Under the pieces are notes generated by a model, which saw only the letters and a list, made by a program, of their open reading frames with translations, was not told the origin of the DNA and ran no database searches. Shown here piece by piece: positions 34,364-42,467 of a DNA stretch of 64,000 bases (position 1 is its first letter; each line of letters starts with the position of its first letter). Position numbers and translations under genes: made by a program. The DNA is from Pseudomonas pergaminensis (GTDB lineage: Bacteria > Pseudomonadota > Gammaproteobacteria > Pseudomonadales > Pseudomonadaceae): the NCBI RefSeq assembly GCF_024112395.2, contig NZ_CP078013.2, forward strand, positions 2,914,001-2,978,000. The letters run 5' to 3'.

Positions 34364-36122
34364 GGTCGATCCCCAGCAGGTCGCGGTAATGCGCATGGGT
34401 GGATTGCAGGTCGGTGTGACGGCCGTGAGCGTTGATCCTGCCGTCGTCCAGCACTAGCACGCGGTCGGCCAACAGAATGGTCGAGAGCTTGCTGGAGATC
34501 ACCAACACTGTGGTGCCGTGCAGTTGCCGCAAGTTATTCAGCACCTGGCGTTCGCTGATCGCGTCAAGGGCGCTGGTGGCGTCATCCAGGCACAGGATGT
34601 CCGGGGTGCCCAGCAGCGCGCGGGCCAGGCACAGGCGTTGGCGCTGGCCGCCGGACAAGGTCACGCCACGGTCGCCCAACGGGGTTTCCAGGCCCTGGGG
34701 CAGGCGCTGCAACACGTCTTCGGCAGCGGCCAGGTGCAAGGCTGCACGCAACTGTTCGTCTGTAGCTGCGGGGGCGGTCAGGCGCAGGTTGGCGGCGAGG
34801 GTGCCGGCGAACAGGAAACTTTCCTGGGGTACCACGTGCACGCGTTGGCGTAGCGGGCCGAGCTGCAGGTCGCGGATGTCCTGCCAGCCGTTGGCATCCG
34901 AACCCAGCAACAAGCGCCCGGCGGTCACATCGCTGAGGCGCGGCAACAGGCTGGCCAACAGGCTTTTGCCAGTGCCGGTGGCGCCGACCAGTGCGACGAT
35001 TTCACCGGGCTGCAAGGTCAGCGAGCAGTCATGCAGAATGTCGCGGCCACCCCCCGGAGCCGTCACGCTGACATGCTCCAGCTTGAGCCCCAGCGGGCCA
35101 GCGGGCAGGGCGCCATTGCCGCTGAGGATCGCCGAGGGCGCATCGAGCAGTTGCCAGATACGTTCGGCACTCGCCCGCGCATCGGCAAAAGTCTGCATGA
35201 CCCGGCCGATACCTTCGATCCGAAACACCAGCGTGGTGGCGATCAGCAGCGAGGTGACCAGTTCGCCAATCCCCAGTTGCCCGGCGGCGACCAGGTGCGC
35301 GCCGTACACCAGGATCCACACATGGCCCAGGGCAACTACGGCCTGAGGCAGCGGAATGCGCGAGCTGGAATACGCCAGGGCCTGGCGGGCCAACGAAGCG
35401 AATACCGTGACCTGATCAGCAAAGCCCTGGATCCGCTGCTGTTCCAGGCCAAAAGACTTGATCACACGCACGCCGCCGATGCCTTCGCTGAGGTCTTGGT
35501 TGACGCGGTCATAGGCGCTGCCGACCGCACGGTCCAGGCTGACCAGGCGCTCGGTCTGGCGCACGAAAATCCACAGCCCGGTGACTGTCAGCAGCAAGGG
35601 CACCAGCCCCAGCAGTGGGTCATACCAGCCCAACAGGCCGACGGTGGCGAGCACCACCAGCGGGGTTTCCACCAGTTGCCGCCAGAAGGTGATCAAGGCG
35701 TCGCGAACCTTGTCGGCGTCGCGGGTGGTGCGCGTGATCATCTCGCCCATGCCGTGCTGCCAGTGATACCCCAGGTGCAGGCTTTGCACCTGGGCCAGAA
35801 TGCGTTCGCGCAGGCGCGTCAGCAGCGCCTGGCTGATCACCAGCGACAGCACACTGGCGATGTATTGCAGTACGCCGCGTCCCACCGCCACGGCGAGCAT
35901 CAGCGCCAGCCAGTACCAGCCGAGGCTGGCATCCAGGCTGCCGTCAGGCGCATGGACGACTGCGCGGCCGGCACTCATGTCATTCACGGCGTGGCCGATC
36001 AGCCATTGCTGCCAGACCAGCCCCAGGTTGATCGCCACGTACAGCGCCGCCACCAGCGCGAACCGCCAGGGCATTTCCCGGTAGATCGCCAGGCTGCGTA
36101 AAAGAGGGTGTTGTTCAATCAT
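34356..36122 (-). CDS. ABC exporter half-transporter B (degenerate catalytic residues)
   Basis: A 588-residue ABC exporter with six N-terminal helices and one nucleotide-binding domain. Walker A is GATGTGKS and the signature is a normal LSGGQRQ. The Walker B Glu is Asp (ILCLDDATSALD) and the H-loop His is Ser (VLVISSKLST). The composite site built from these motifs and the LSHGQ of subunit A should bind but hardly hydrolyse ATP, as in heterodimeric exporters such as TM287/288 and BmrCD. ATG 36122 opens with MIEQHPLLRSLAIY; the frame upstream enters a REP palindrome. It lies 76 bp behind the DszC/SfnB-like gene. Confidence 0.92.
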   Translation of the reverse strand: MIEQHPLLRSLAIYREMPWRFALVAALYVAINLGLVWQQWLIGHAVNDMSAGRAVVHAPDGSLDASLGWYWLALMLAVAVGRGVLQYIASVLSLVISQALLTRLRERILAQVQSLHLGYHWQHGMGEMITRTTRDADKVRDALITFWRQLVETPLVVLATVGLLGWYDPLLGLVPLLLTVTGLWIFVRQTERLVSLDRAVGSAYDRVNQDLSEGIGGVRVIKSFGLEQQRIQGFADQVTVFASLARQALAYSSSRIPLPQAVVALGHVWILVYGAHLVAAGQLGIGELVTSLLIATTLVFRIEGIGRVMQTFADARASAERIWQLLDAPSAILSGNGALPAGPLGLKLEHVSVTAPGGGRDILHDCSLTLQPGEIVALVGATGTGKSLLASLLPRLSDVTAGRLLLGSDANGWQDIRDLQLGPLRQRVHVVPQESFLFAGTLAANLRLTAPAATDEQLRAALHLAAAEDVLQRLPQGLETPLGDRGVTLSGGQRQRLCLARALLGTPDILCLDDATSALDAISERQVLNNLRQLHGTTVLVISSKLSTILLADRVLVLDDGRINAHGRHTDLQSTHAHYRDLLGIDHG

Positions 36123-36159
36123 GAAAAGCTCGTAGGCATAAACGGGAGGATGCCGAACC

Positions 36160-36189
36160 GGTAGGAGCCCGGCACGCCGGGCTCCTACC
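36160..36189. repeat. short perfect REP-like palindrome
   Basis: GGTAGGAGCCCGGC and its exact complement with a 2-base loop (14-bp arms). It lies between the DszC/SfnB-like gene and the ABC exporter genes and may attenuate transcription between them. No T-run follows on the minus strand. Confidence 0.7.
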
Positions 36190-36198
36190 GTTAGGGTT

Positions 36199-37431
36199 TT
36201 ATGTGCGGGTGGCGCCTTGGGTTTCCTTGGCATTCAGGATCGCGGTGTATTCGCCTGGGTCCACCCCGTTGAGGTAGTAGTTGCCCACGTGGTGCAAACG
36301 CCAGCGGATCGGGTCATGGGTGGTGTGCACCCGCGCATTGCGCCAGAAGCGGTCCAGGTTCCATTTGCTCAGCGACGAACTGGCCCCCAGCAACGAGAAG
36401 ATATCGCTGGAAATCTCCAGCGAAGCGCTGTCGGAATGCGCACGCGCGGTGGCGACCGAGAGGATCAACGCGTCCTGCAGTTCTTTGTTCTCCGGGTCCA
36501 ACTCATGGGCATCAAACACCCGCGCGGCGTCGCGCAGCAGCGATTCGGCAGCACGCAGGGCCACTGCGTATTCGCCGATCTGCTTGATGATATGAGGCTC
36601 TTCGTTGGCATGGTCGACGCCACTTTCCACCCACGGCCGTGCGTTGTGCTTGAGGTAGTCGACGGCGGCGGCCAAGGCGCCGGCGGCGATGCCGGTGTCG
36701 ATGGCGGCGTGGAGGATCTGCGGGAACGTCAGCCCGGTACGTTTCATTGGGCCTTTGCGACGCGATACGTAGTCTTCATCCAGCACGATATTGTCAAAAT
36801 TCACCGTGCCGCTGATCGAGTTCTTCTGGCCGAAAGCGGCCCAGTCATCCACCAGCGTGAGGCCTGGGGTATCGCGGTTGAGCAATACACCCGCACCGCC
36901 GTCGTCCGAGGCAGCGGTGAGCGAGATCCATTCGGCCAGGTAAGAACCGGTGGAGTAGAACTTGCTGCCATTGAGCACCAGCGCGCCGTCCTCGCGGCGT
37001 TCGACGCGGGTCTTGAGCGCGAACTTATTCTTGCCGCCGACTTCGGCCAGGGCGTTGCCGAAGCGCTTGCCGGCCAGCACATCACTGACCAGTCGATCAC
37101 GCACCGCGTCTGGGTAGCCGTTGAAAATCCCACGCAGCATCACGTTGTGGATCTGCAGCAGTTGGCCGACGCCACCATCGGCCACCGAGATAATCCGTAC
37201 GGTCTCGACGATGGTCTGCACTGAAGCTCCCAGCCCGCCAAAGGCTTTCGGCACGCCGATAGCGGTGATGCCGCTTTCGGATAACAGCTGTGCCTGGCGC
37301 CACGGCAGCTGGCCGTTTTGCTCCGGGTCGGCGGCGATGGCGGCGATCTCCACCGCGATCTCCTTGGCCGCGGCGATGGCATCGGCTTCACTGTGCAGTT
37401 GGCGTATAGGCGCCTGTTCAAACGTAGTCAT
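36199..37431 (-). CDS. DszC/SfnB-type acyl-CoA-dehydrogenase-fold flavin monooxygenase
   Basis: A 410-residue protein with acyl-CoA dehydrogenase architecture: helical N-terminal domain, middle beta domain (KFYSTGSYLAEWISLTAAS, GVLLNRDTPGLTLVDDW) and C-terminal helices (SSDIFSLLGASSSLSKWNLDRFWRNARVHTTHDPIRWRLHHVGNYYLNG). The C-terminal RNARVHTTHDP region is typical of DszC (dibenzothiophene monooxygenase) and the SfnB sulfur-acquisition family, which use FMNH2 and O2 to oxidise sulfur. ATG 37431 has AAGGA upstream. It is transcribed from a sigma54-like promoter (37558-37572) divergent from the third DszB-like gene, and the ABC exporter follows it. Confidence 0.88.
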   Translation of the reverse strand: MTTFEQAPIRQLHSEADAIAAAKEIAVEIAAIAADPEQNGQLPWRQAQLLSESGITAIGVPKAFGGLGASVQTIVETVRIISVADGGVGQLLQIHNVMLRGIFNGYPDAVRDRLVSDVLAGKRFGNALAEVGGKNKFALKTRVERREDGALVLNGSKFYSTGSYLAEWISLTAASDDGGAGVLLNRDTPGLTLVDDWAAFGQKNSISGTVNFDNIVLDEDYVSRRKGPMKRTGLTFPQILHAAIDTGIAAGALAAAVDYLKHNARPWVESGVDHANEEPHIIKQIGEYAVALRAAESLLRDAARVFDAHELDPENKELQDALILSVATARAHSDSASLEISSDIFSLLGASSSLSKWNLDRFWRNARVHTTHDPIRWRLHHVGNYYLNGVDPGEYTAILNAKETQGATRT

Positions 37432-37461
37432 GCATTCATCCTTCTGTTTTGGTTCGCATCC

Positions 37462-37529
37462 TGTAGGAGCCCGGCTTGCCGGCGATGGCGTTTTCAAGAA
37501 CGCCATCGCCGGCAAGCCGGGCTCCTACA
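37462..37529. repeat. REP pair forming a perfect 31-bp inverted repeat
   Basis: Unlike the other copies, the two REP halves here are exact complements over 31 bp, around a 6-base loop. The element lies in the predicted 5' leader of the DszC/SfnB-like transcript, downstream of its sigma54 promoter. Confidence 0.85.
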
Positions 37530-37557
37530 AGGGGTTGCGGTGTTGGAATGGGCTTGA

Positions 37558-37572
37558 GCAAGTTCCAAGCCA
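37558..37572 (-). promoter_or_regulatory. sigma54-like promoter of the DszC/SfnB-like gene
   Basis: The minus strand reads TGGCTTGGAACTTGC: GG and GC at sigma54 spacing with a strong TTGC -12 element; the -24 is TGGCTT instead of TGGCAC. It lies about 127 bp upstream of the ATG, so the leader contains the 31-bp palindrome. Confidence 0.6.
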
Positions 37573-37613
37573 ATGTGAAAAGCCATGCTGTACAGGGGCT
37601 GCGCAGGCTGGGG

Positions 37614-37669
37614 TGCTGCTGGAGAAGCAGCTCGAGCAAGTGGCTGCTGGCGCAGCAACAGTGCTGTTG
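37614..37669. promoter_or_regulatory. degenerate SfnR-type enhancer cluster, copy D
   Basis: In the 360-bp divergent gap, TGCTGCTGGAGAAGCA (37614-37629, one mismatch) and GGCTGCTGGCGCAGCA (37642-37657, two symmetric mismatches) resemble the perfect palindrome found at four other promoters. A third dyad, CAACAG-TG-CTGTTG (37656-37669), follows. They lie between the two divergent sigma54 promoters and could serve both. Confidence 0.6.
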
Positions 37670-37733
37670 GCAGGTCAGCAGTCGCCTGCTCCAGCAAGCA
37701 CCAATACCCTTGTAAACCGGGGGGCGCGCCGAT

Positions 37734-37748
37734 TGGCACGGCCTCTGC
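37734..37748 (+). promoter_or_regulatory. sigma54 promoter of the seven-gene plus-strand sulfur operon
   Basis: TGGCACGGCCTCTGC: TGGCAC-N5-CTGC, the same form as the TonB-receptor promoter. It lies 43 bp upstream of the third DszB-like gene. Confidence 0.82.
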
Positions 37749-37791
37749 AATACCTCCCTCCACTGACTTGCCCAATTCAATGGAGCTCCCC

Positions 37792-38835
37792 ATGACCCTA
37801 TCCGCTGTCCTGCCCACGCCTGAGCTTGAGCAGATCTGGTTTACCCGCTGCCCGGTGCCGACGGCATCCGGCATCGCCTACAAGCTGGGGTGGTTGACCG
37901 AAGAGTTCGCGCCGGACGGCTTGCCCGTGTCGACGTTGCAGGAGGCTCGCCAGCTGGGCCGTCATCACTACGATCACGACCTGCCGGGGCTGTTTCGCGA
38001 AGGCGGCAACGTCCCCGCCCTGGCCGCCCGCGCTGCCGGTGCGCCAAGCCGGCTGATCGGCCTGACCTGGATCGAAGAATGGCAAACCATCCTTGTGCGT
38101 CCGGACTCCGGCATCACCCGCCCCGAAGACTTGAAAGGCAAGCGCCTGGCCCTGCCGGCCTGGGGTGACAGCCGCCCCGGCAGCATCGCTCGCGCCATGA
38201 GTTTGCACGGCTACAAGGGCGCGCTGAGCCTGGCGGGTCTTGGGTTCGACGATGTCGAGCTGGTGGAAGTGGCCTTGCAGGACCAGTCCCAAGCCCCGGA
38301 CCCGCAACAGGGCCTGCAACGCCTGTGGTCGGGCCTGGATTACCTGGTGCGCGGCGAGGTGGACGCGGTGTACGTCAAGGGCGCGTCGGCAGCGGACGCC
38401 GCGCGGCGCCTGGGGCTGGTGGTGGGCATCGACCTGGACCTGATCGCCGAGCCGCGCTATCGCATCAACAACGGCACGCCACGGCCGATCACCGTGCACC
38501 AGAGCCTGCTGGACAACCACTTTGACCTGGTGGTGCGCTTTCTCGCGCAAACCCTCAGTGCGGCCGAGTGGGCGGCGAACAATCGCGACGGCCTCAACGC
38601 CATCCTCGAAGAAGAAACCCGCGCCGGCAGCGCCGGGGTGGCCGAAGCCTATCGAGGGGATTTCCACACCACCCTGGCGCCGGACCTGTCCGCCCAGCGC
38701 CTGGATTTCCTCGGCACCCAAAAAGAATTTCTTTACCTGCACGGCTTCCTGGAGCGCGATTTTTCCATCGCCGACTGGGTCGATCCGCGCCCCCTGCAAG
38801 CCGCCCATGAACTGTTGGCCAAACGCCGCGCCTGA
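37792..38835 (+). CDS. DszB-like desulfinase candidate (third paralogue)
   Basis: A 347-residue protein without signal peptide. DszB-equivalent residues are Cys20 (FTRCPVPTASG), His59 (RHHYDHD) and Arg69 (FREGGNVP), again with His and Arg ten apart. It is more divergent than the 28.6 and 29.8 kb copies, with a longer N-terminus and an insertion near DQSQAPDPQQG. ATG 37792 was chosen because GGAG lies six bases upstream. First gene of a plus-strand operon with a class II aldolase-like protein, a flavin monooxygenase and an oligopeptide-type ABC importer. Probable role: release of sulfite from a sulfinate made by the neighbouring flavoenzymes. The alternative is an aliphatic-sulfonate binding protein lacking its export signal. 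Confidence 0.75.
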   Translation: MTLSAVLPTPELEQIWFTRCPVPTASGIAYKLGWLTEEFAPDGLPVSTLQEARQLGRHHYDHDLPGLFREGGNVPALAARAAGAPSRLIGLTWIEEWQTILVRPDSGITRPEDLKGKRLALPAWGDSRPGSIARAMSLHGYKGALSLAGLGFDDVELVEVALQDQSQAPDPQQGLQRLWSGLDYLVRGEVDAVYVKGASAADAARRLGLVVGIDLDLIAEPRYRINNGTPRPITVHQSLLDNHFDLVVRFLAQTLSAAEWAANNRDGLNAILEEETRAGSAGVAEAYRGDFHTTLAPDLSAQRLDFLGTQKEFLYLHGFLERDFSIADWVDPRPLQAAHELLAKRRA

Positions 38836-38850
38836 ACCTGGAGAACTCCC

Positions 38851-39582
38851 ATGACTGCCATTGTCCACGCTCAACCCATCAGCCTCGAACTGCAGGCCTT
38901 TGTCGACAAAGTGCTGCTGGAGGCCGAAGAGGCTTTCACCGTATTCCGTGAAACCAACACCATTACCGCCAACGGCACCGTTGGCTTTATCGAGCGCGTC
39001 CCCGGCCAGGAGTTGCTGGTGTCGGTGAACTACGGCGGCCCGTGGAACTACCGCAAACCGCTGCAAGCCACGGTGACCGACTTTGCCGGCAACGTCATCC
39101 TCGGCAAGGGCAAGGGGGGCCTGGGGCGCTACACCAAGCTGTTCCAGCAGCACGCCGACGTGACCACCGTGTCCCATGTGCACTCGCCGTACCTGGGCGC
39201 CTGGGCCCAGACCCATCGCACCTTGCCGTTCCACTACGTACCGGTGCAGCGCTACCAGTTGGCGCGGGAACTGCCGGTGTACATCGACCGCCGCCAGCAG
39301 GAAGTGGACTTCATCCTCGACAAGATCGCCGAGAACCCCTTCAACCTGGCAATCCTTGAAGCCAACGGCGGCTCCACTGTATGGGGCAAGCAAGGGCTGC
39401 GCGCCACCGCGGAATTCATCCTGTTGCTGGAGGAGGGCGCACAGCTGCAGTTGCTCGCGGATGCGCTGGGTGGCTCCCGCGCTTACGGACCGGGCGTACT
39501 GACCCAGCAGTGGAAGATGAGCGGGTTGTTCGAGCAGGCCACCGCGCTGGGCCTTGTACCCGCTATCGACCGCAAAAACTAA
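38851..39582 (+). CDS. class II aldolase/adducin-like protein with altered metal site
   Basis: A 243-residue protein with the class II aldolase fold: TANGTVGFIERVPGQELLVS, SHVHSPYLGAWAQ with two Zn-ligand His, and ILEANGGSTVWGKQGLRATAEFILLLEEGAQLQ near the C-terminus. In fuculose aldolase-type enzymes the third Zn His lies in the last segment (LAHEVE); here the aligned stretch is FILLLEEGA and has no His. The NHG motif is also NGG. It may bind metal differently or act on a different substrate. It is 15 bp downstream of the DszB-like gene and probably processes the carbon product of desulfurisation. Confidence 0.78.
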   Translation: MTAIVHAQPISLELQAFVDKVLLEAEEAFTVFRETNTITANGTVGFIERVPGQELLVSVNYGGPWNYRKPLQATVTDFAGNVILGKGKGGLGRYTKLFQQHADVTTVSHVHSPYLGAWAQTHRTLPFHYVPVQRYQLARELPVYIDRRQQEVDFILDKIAENPFNLAILEANGGSTVWGKQGLRATAEFILLLEEGAQLQLLADALGGSRAYGPGVLTQQWKMSGLFEQATALGLVPAIDRKN

Positions 39583-39599
39583 ACACACCGCGAACCCCT

Positions 39600-39690
39600 T
39601 GTAGGAGCCGGCTTGCCGGCGATGGCGGCGGTACATCCAACATTGATGTTGCCTGATGCACCGCTATCGCCGGCAAGCCGGCTCCTACAG
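39600..39690. repeat. REP inverted pair
   Basis: Facing halves GTAGGAGCCGGCTTGCCGGCG and complement, within the operon between the aldolase-like gene and the flavin monooxygenase gene. Confidence 0.85.
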
Positions 39691-39719
39691 GGATGGCGAT
39701 ATATTCAAGGATGTTTGTC

Positions 39720-40907
39720 ATGGCTGTAAAAATTCTCTGGTACCTCACTACGCCTGACGGACCTTATCCATGGGAACCCGAAGGCCGCTGGAAAACCGAC
39801 TTTCAACACCTCAAGCAACTCGCGGTGGCCAGCGATCGCCTCGGCTACTACGGCTCGTTGCTCGGCTCCAGCCCGAATGAAAGCCTGGCCGTGGCCGCTT
39901 CGCTGATCGACGCCACCGAGCGCCTGCGCTTCCTGGTGGCGCAACACCCGGGCGAGCTGTCGCCGGCGGTACTGGCCAAGTGGGCACTCACGGTTGACCA
40001 GTTCTCCAACGGCCGCCTGCTGTTCAACGTGGTCAACGGCAACGACGCCGGCCTGGCCACCCTGGGGGTGCATTACCCCCACGACGAGCGTTATGCGTTC
40101 AGCCTCGAATACTGGCGCGCATTCCAGGGCTTCTACGCCGGCGACACGCGCGGTTATGACGGCCAGTACGTCAAGCTTGCCCCGCGTTCGCCCGGCGCGG
40201 CCAGCCATCCCCTTGGCGGTTGGCATCCGCCTTACCAGAAACCCGGGATTCCCTTGTGGGGCGCCGGCACATCGGGGCCTGGCGTCGAGCACTCGGTGCA
40301 GTTGCTGGACGTGTACCTGAGCTTCGCCAATACCCCGCCGAAACTTGGCGACAAGTTCCGCAAGGTTGCCGCCGAAGCTGCCAAGATTGGCCGCGAACTG
40401 ACCTTCGGCACCCGCCTGCAGATCATCGTGCGCGAGACCGAGGAGGAAGCCTGGGCCCACGCCGAGAAACTGCTGCAACGCACTTCGCTGCAGACCGCGC
40501 GCAACGCCATTGAGCGCCAGTTGCCAGCGGGCGTGAGCTTCGAGGATTTCCACAGCGACGACCCGCAAACCCAGCGCAATGTCGAGACCCTTCGAGCCGG
40601 GCGCCTGCCCACAGCGCGCGAACTGGAGATCTACCCCAACGTGTGGCTCGGCCCGAGCCTGTTCGGCTTCAACATCCTCGGCCCGGCCGCTGGCACCTAC
40701 CTGGTGGGCAGTGCCGAGCAGGTCGCCGAGCGCATCCGCGAATATGAAGCCCAGGGCACCTCGGCGTTCATCCTCTCCGGCTTCCCGCTGATCGATGAAG
40801 CCCACCGCGTGGCCGACCTGCTGTTCCCACTGCTGGACCTGGACCACGGTTTCGACGTACCGCGCCTGGGCGTGACCCACAAGGCTGCACAGCGCGAAGA
40901 GGCTTGA
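39720..40907 (+). CDS. LLM-class flavin monooxygenase (SsuD-like)
   Basis: A 395-residue luciferase-like protein: ILWYLTTPDGPYPW at the start, FLVAQHPGELSPAVLAKWALTVDQFSNGRLLFNVVNGND, HYPHDERYAFSLEYWRAFQGFY, then IYPNVWLGPSLFGFN and GTYLVGSAEQVAERIREYEAQG. The order matches SsuD, but with an insertion near SPGAASHPLGGWHPPYQ. ATG 39720 has AAGGAT seven to eight bases upstream; ATG 39711 overlaps that site and is less likely. Predicted cytosolic C-S-cleaving oxygenase needing a separate FMN reductase. The binding-protein gene starts four bases after its stop. Confidence 0.87.
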   Translation: MAVKILWYLTTPDGPYPWEPEGRWKTDFQHLKQLAVASDRLGYYGSLLGSSPNESLAVAASLIDATERLRFLVAQHPGELSPAVLAKWALTVDQFSNGRLLFNVVNGNDAGLATLGVHYPHDERYAFSLEYWRAFQGFYAGDTRGYDGQYVKLAPRSPGAASHPLGGWHPPYQKPGIPLWGAGTSGPGVEHSVQLLDVYLSFANTPPKLGDKFRKVAAEAAKIGRELTFGTRLQIIVRETEEEAWAHAEKLLQRTSLQTARNAIERQLPAGVSFEDFHSDDPQTQRNVETLRAGRLPTARELEIYPNVWLGPSLFGFNILGPAAGTYLVGSAEQVAERIREYEAQGTSAFILSGFPLIDEAHRVADLLFPLLDLDHGFDVPRLGVTHKAAQREEA

Positions 40908-40910
40908 GTG

Positions 40911-42467
40911 ATGAGTGACGGATTTTCCCGCCGAGTGTTCCTCGGCAACAGCCTGGTGGTCGGCGGCGGTTTGCTGCTGGGCGGCTGCGACAGCGGTGCG
41001 GCCACCCAAGGCGCGACGGCCTTGCCGGGTAAACCCGTGAGGGGCGGGCGCCTGCGCATCGGCATTATCGACGGCGACCAGTCTGGCAACCTCGACGCGC
41101 ACAAACCGGTGGGCGGCGGGATCATCCGTGGCTGGGCGCTGTACAGCAAGTTCTGGGAATGGAACACCGACGTCAGCACGCGCCTGGCGCTGGCCGAGTT
41201 TGCCGAGCCGAACGCCGACGCCAGCGCCTGGACCATTCGCATCAAGCCGGGCCTGGAGTTTCATCATGGCAAGACCATCGGCGCCGACGACATGCTGTTC
41301 TCACTCTTGCGCCTCACCGATCCCAAGCTGGCTTCACCCTTTGCCGGGCTGGTCGGCGCCATCGACCGCAATGCCTTGCGCAAGCTGGACGAACGCACCA
41401 TCGAGATCCGTTTCAAGCAAGGCCAGAGCTTCTTCCCGCTGGATGAAACCCTGATCAGCTTCGGCGGCATCGTGCCCACCGACTACGACCCGATCACCAA
41501 TCCGGTGGGCGCCGGCCCCTACAAGCTCAAGCGCTTTGTACCCGGCCAGCGCTCGCTGTACACGCGGTTCGAGAACTACTACAAACCCGGCCAGCCGTAT
41601 GCCGATGAGCTGGAAATCATCGAGTTCAAGGACCAGGTCTCCCGCGTGGCGGCCTTGCGCGCCGGGCAGATCGACGTGGCAAGTGGCGTGCAGGCCGAGC
41701 ACAGCGCGTTGCTCAAGGCCGATTCACGCCTGTCGTTGTGCGTCTCGCCGAGCACCTCGTTTACCGGTTTCAACCTCAACCTGGCCAAGCCGCCGTTCGA
41801 TGACGTGCGCGTGCGCCAGGCCTTCCGCCTGCTGGCCGACCGGCAGGAACTGGTGGACCGTGGCCTGAATGGCTTTGGCCGCCTCGCCAACGACCTGTAT
41901 TCGCCCCATGACCCCACCTACAACCACGCCATCGCCCAGCGCCCGTACGACCTGGACCAGGCGCGCGTGTTGTTGCGCCAGGCCGGGCACACCGATTTGC
42001 GCGTGGAGCTGACCACCACCCCAGGGCCAGGTGTGAATGCCGCGCTGGTATTGGCGCAGCAGGCGAAAAAGGCCGGTGTGGAGGTGCGTGTGACCCAGGT
42101 CGACGGCGCCGTGTTCAATGGCCCGCAGCGAGAGCAATGGCAACTGTCGCCAGGCTCGACACCTGCCCGAGGCTTCCTGGCTTCGGCGCTGCACAACGAC
42201 GCGCCGCTGGCGATCTACAACCGCAGCAATTTCCACGATGAGCGCTTCGACAGCCTGTATCGCCAGGCCCTGGCCCAACCCGATCTTGAGCGGCGCAAAA
42301 GCCTGGTGCATGAGGCCCAGCAGATCCAGCACGAACGCGGCGGCCTGTTGATCTGGGGTTTCAGCGATGTCCTGGACGCGGCTTCCGTGAAGGTCGGCGG
42401 CCTGAATCCTGAACAAACCACCTTCGCCTCCTGGCGTTTTGACGAGTTGTGGTTGAACCATGTCTGA
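40911..42467 (+). CDS. family 5 ABC solute-binding lipoprotein with twin-arginine signal
   Basis: A 518-residue DppA/OppA-type binding protein. The N-terminus has a Tat motif (FSRRVFLGN) followed by a hydrophobic stretch and lipobox LLGGC, so it should be exported folded and lipid-anchored. Family landmarks are RGGRLRIGI, LEFHHGKTIGADDMLFSL and NPVGAGPYKLKRF. A paralogue of identical length lies at 50326-51882. Its 3' end overlaps the DppB-like permease by 8 bp. Probable ligand: a larger organosulfur compound or peptide; inference from context. Confidence 0.9.
   Translation: MSDGFSRRVFLGNSLVVGGGLLLGGCDSGAATQGATALPGKPVRGGRLRIGIIDGDQSGNLDAHKPVGGGIIRGWALYSKFWEWNTDVSTRLALAEFAEPNADASAWTIRIKPGLEFHHGKTIGADDMLFSLLRLTDPKLASPFAGLVGAIDRNALRKLDERTIEIRFKQGQSFFPLDETLISFGGIVPTDYDPITNPVGAGPYKLKRFVPGQRSLYTRFENYYKPGQPYADELEIIEFKDQVSRVAALRAGQIDVASGVQAEHSALLKADSRLSLCVSPSTSFTGFNLNLAKPPFDDVRVRQAFRLLADRQELVDRGLNGFGRLANDLYSPHDPTYNHAIAQRPYDLDQARVLLRQAGHTDLRVELTTTPGPGVNAALVLAQQAKKAGVEVRVTQVDGAVFNGPQREQWQLSPGSTPARGFLASALHNDAPLAIYNRSNFHDERFDSLYRQALAQPDLERRKSLVHEAQQIQHERGGLLIWGFSDVLDAASVKVGGLNPEQTTFASWRFDELWLNHV

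Noticed and set aside
34356..36122. Subunit B of the exporter as a broken pseudogene because of its altered Walker B and H-loop
   Set aside because: The frame is intact, coupled to subunit A, and the changes match the known asymmetric design of heterodimeric exporters.
36160..36189. The 14-bp GC-rich hairpin as a rho-independent terminator
   Set aside because: No T-run follows on the minus strand, and the sequence is the REP family motif.
37681..37700. A further enhancer copy around CCTGCTCCAGCAAGCA
   Set aside because: Only 9 of 14 specified positions match; not distinguishable from background in this CTG/CAG-rich gap.
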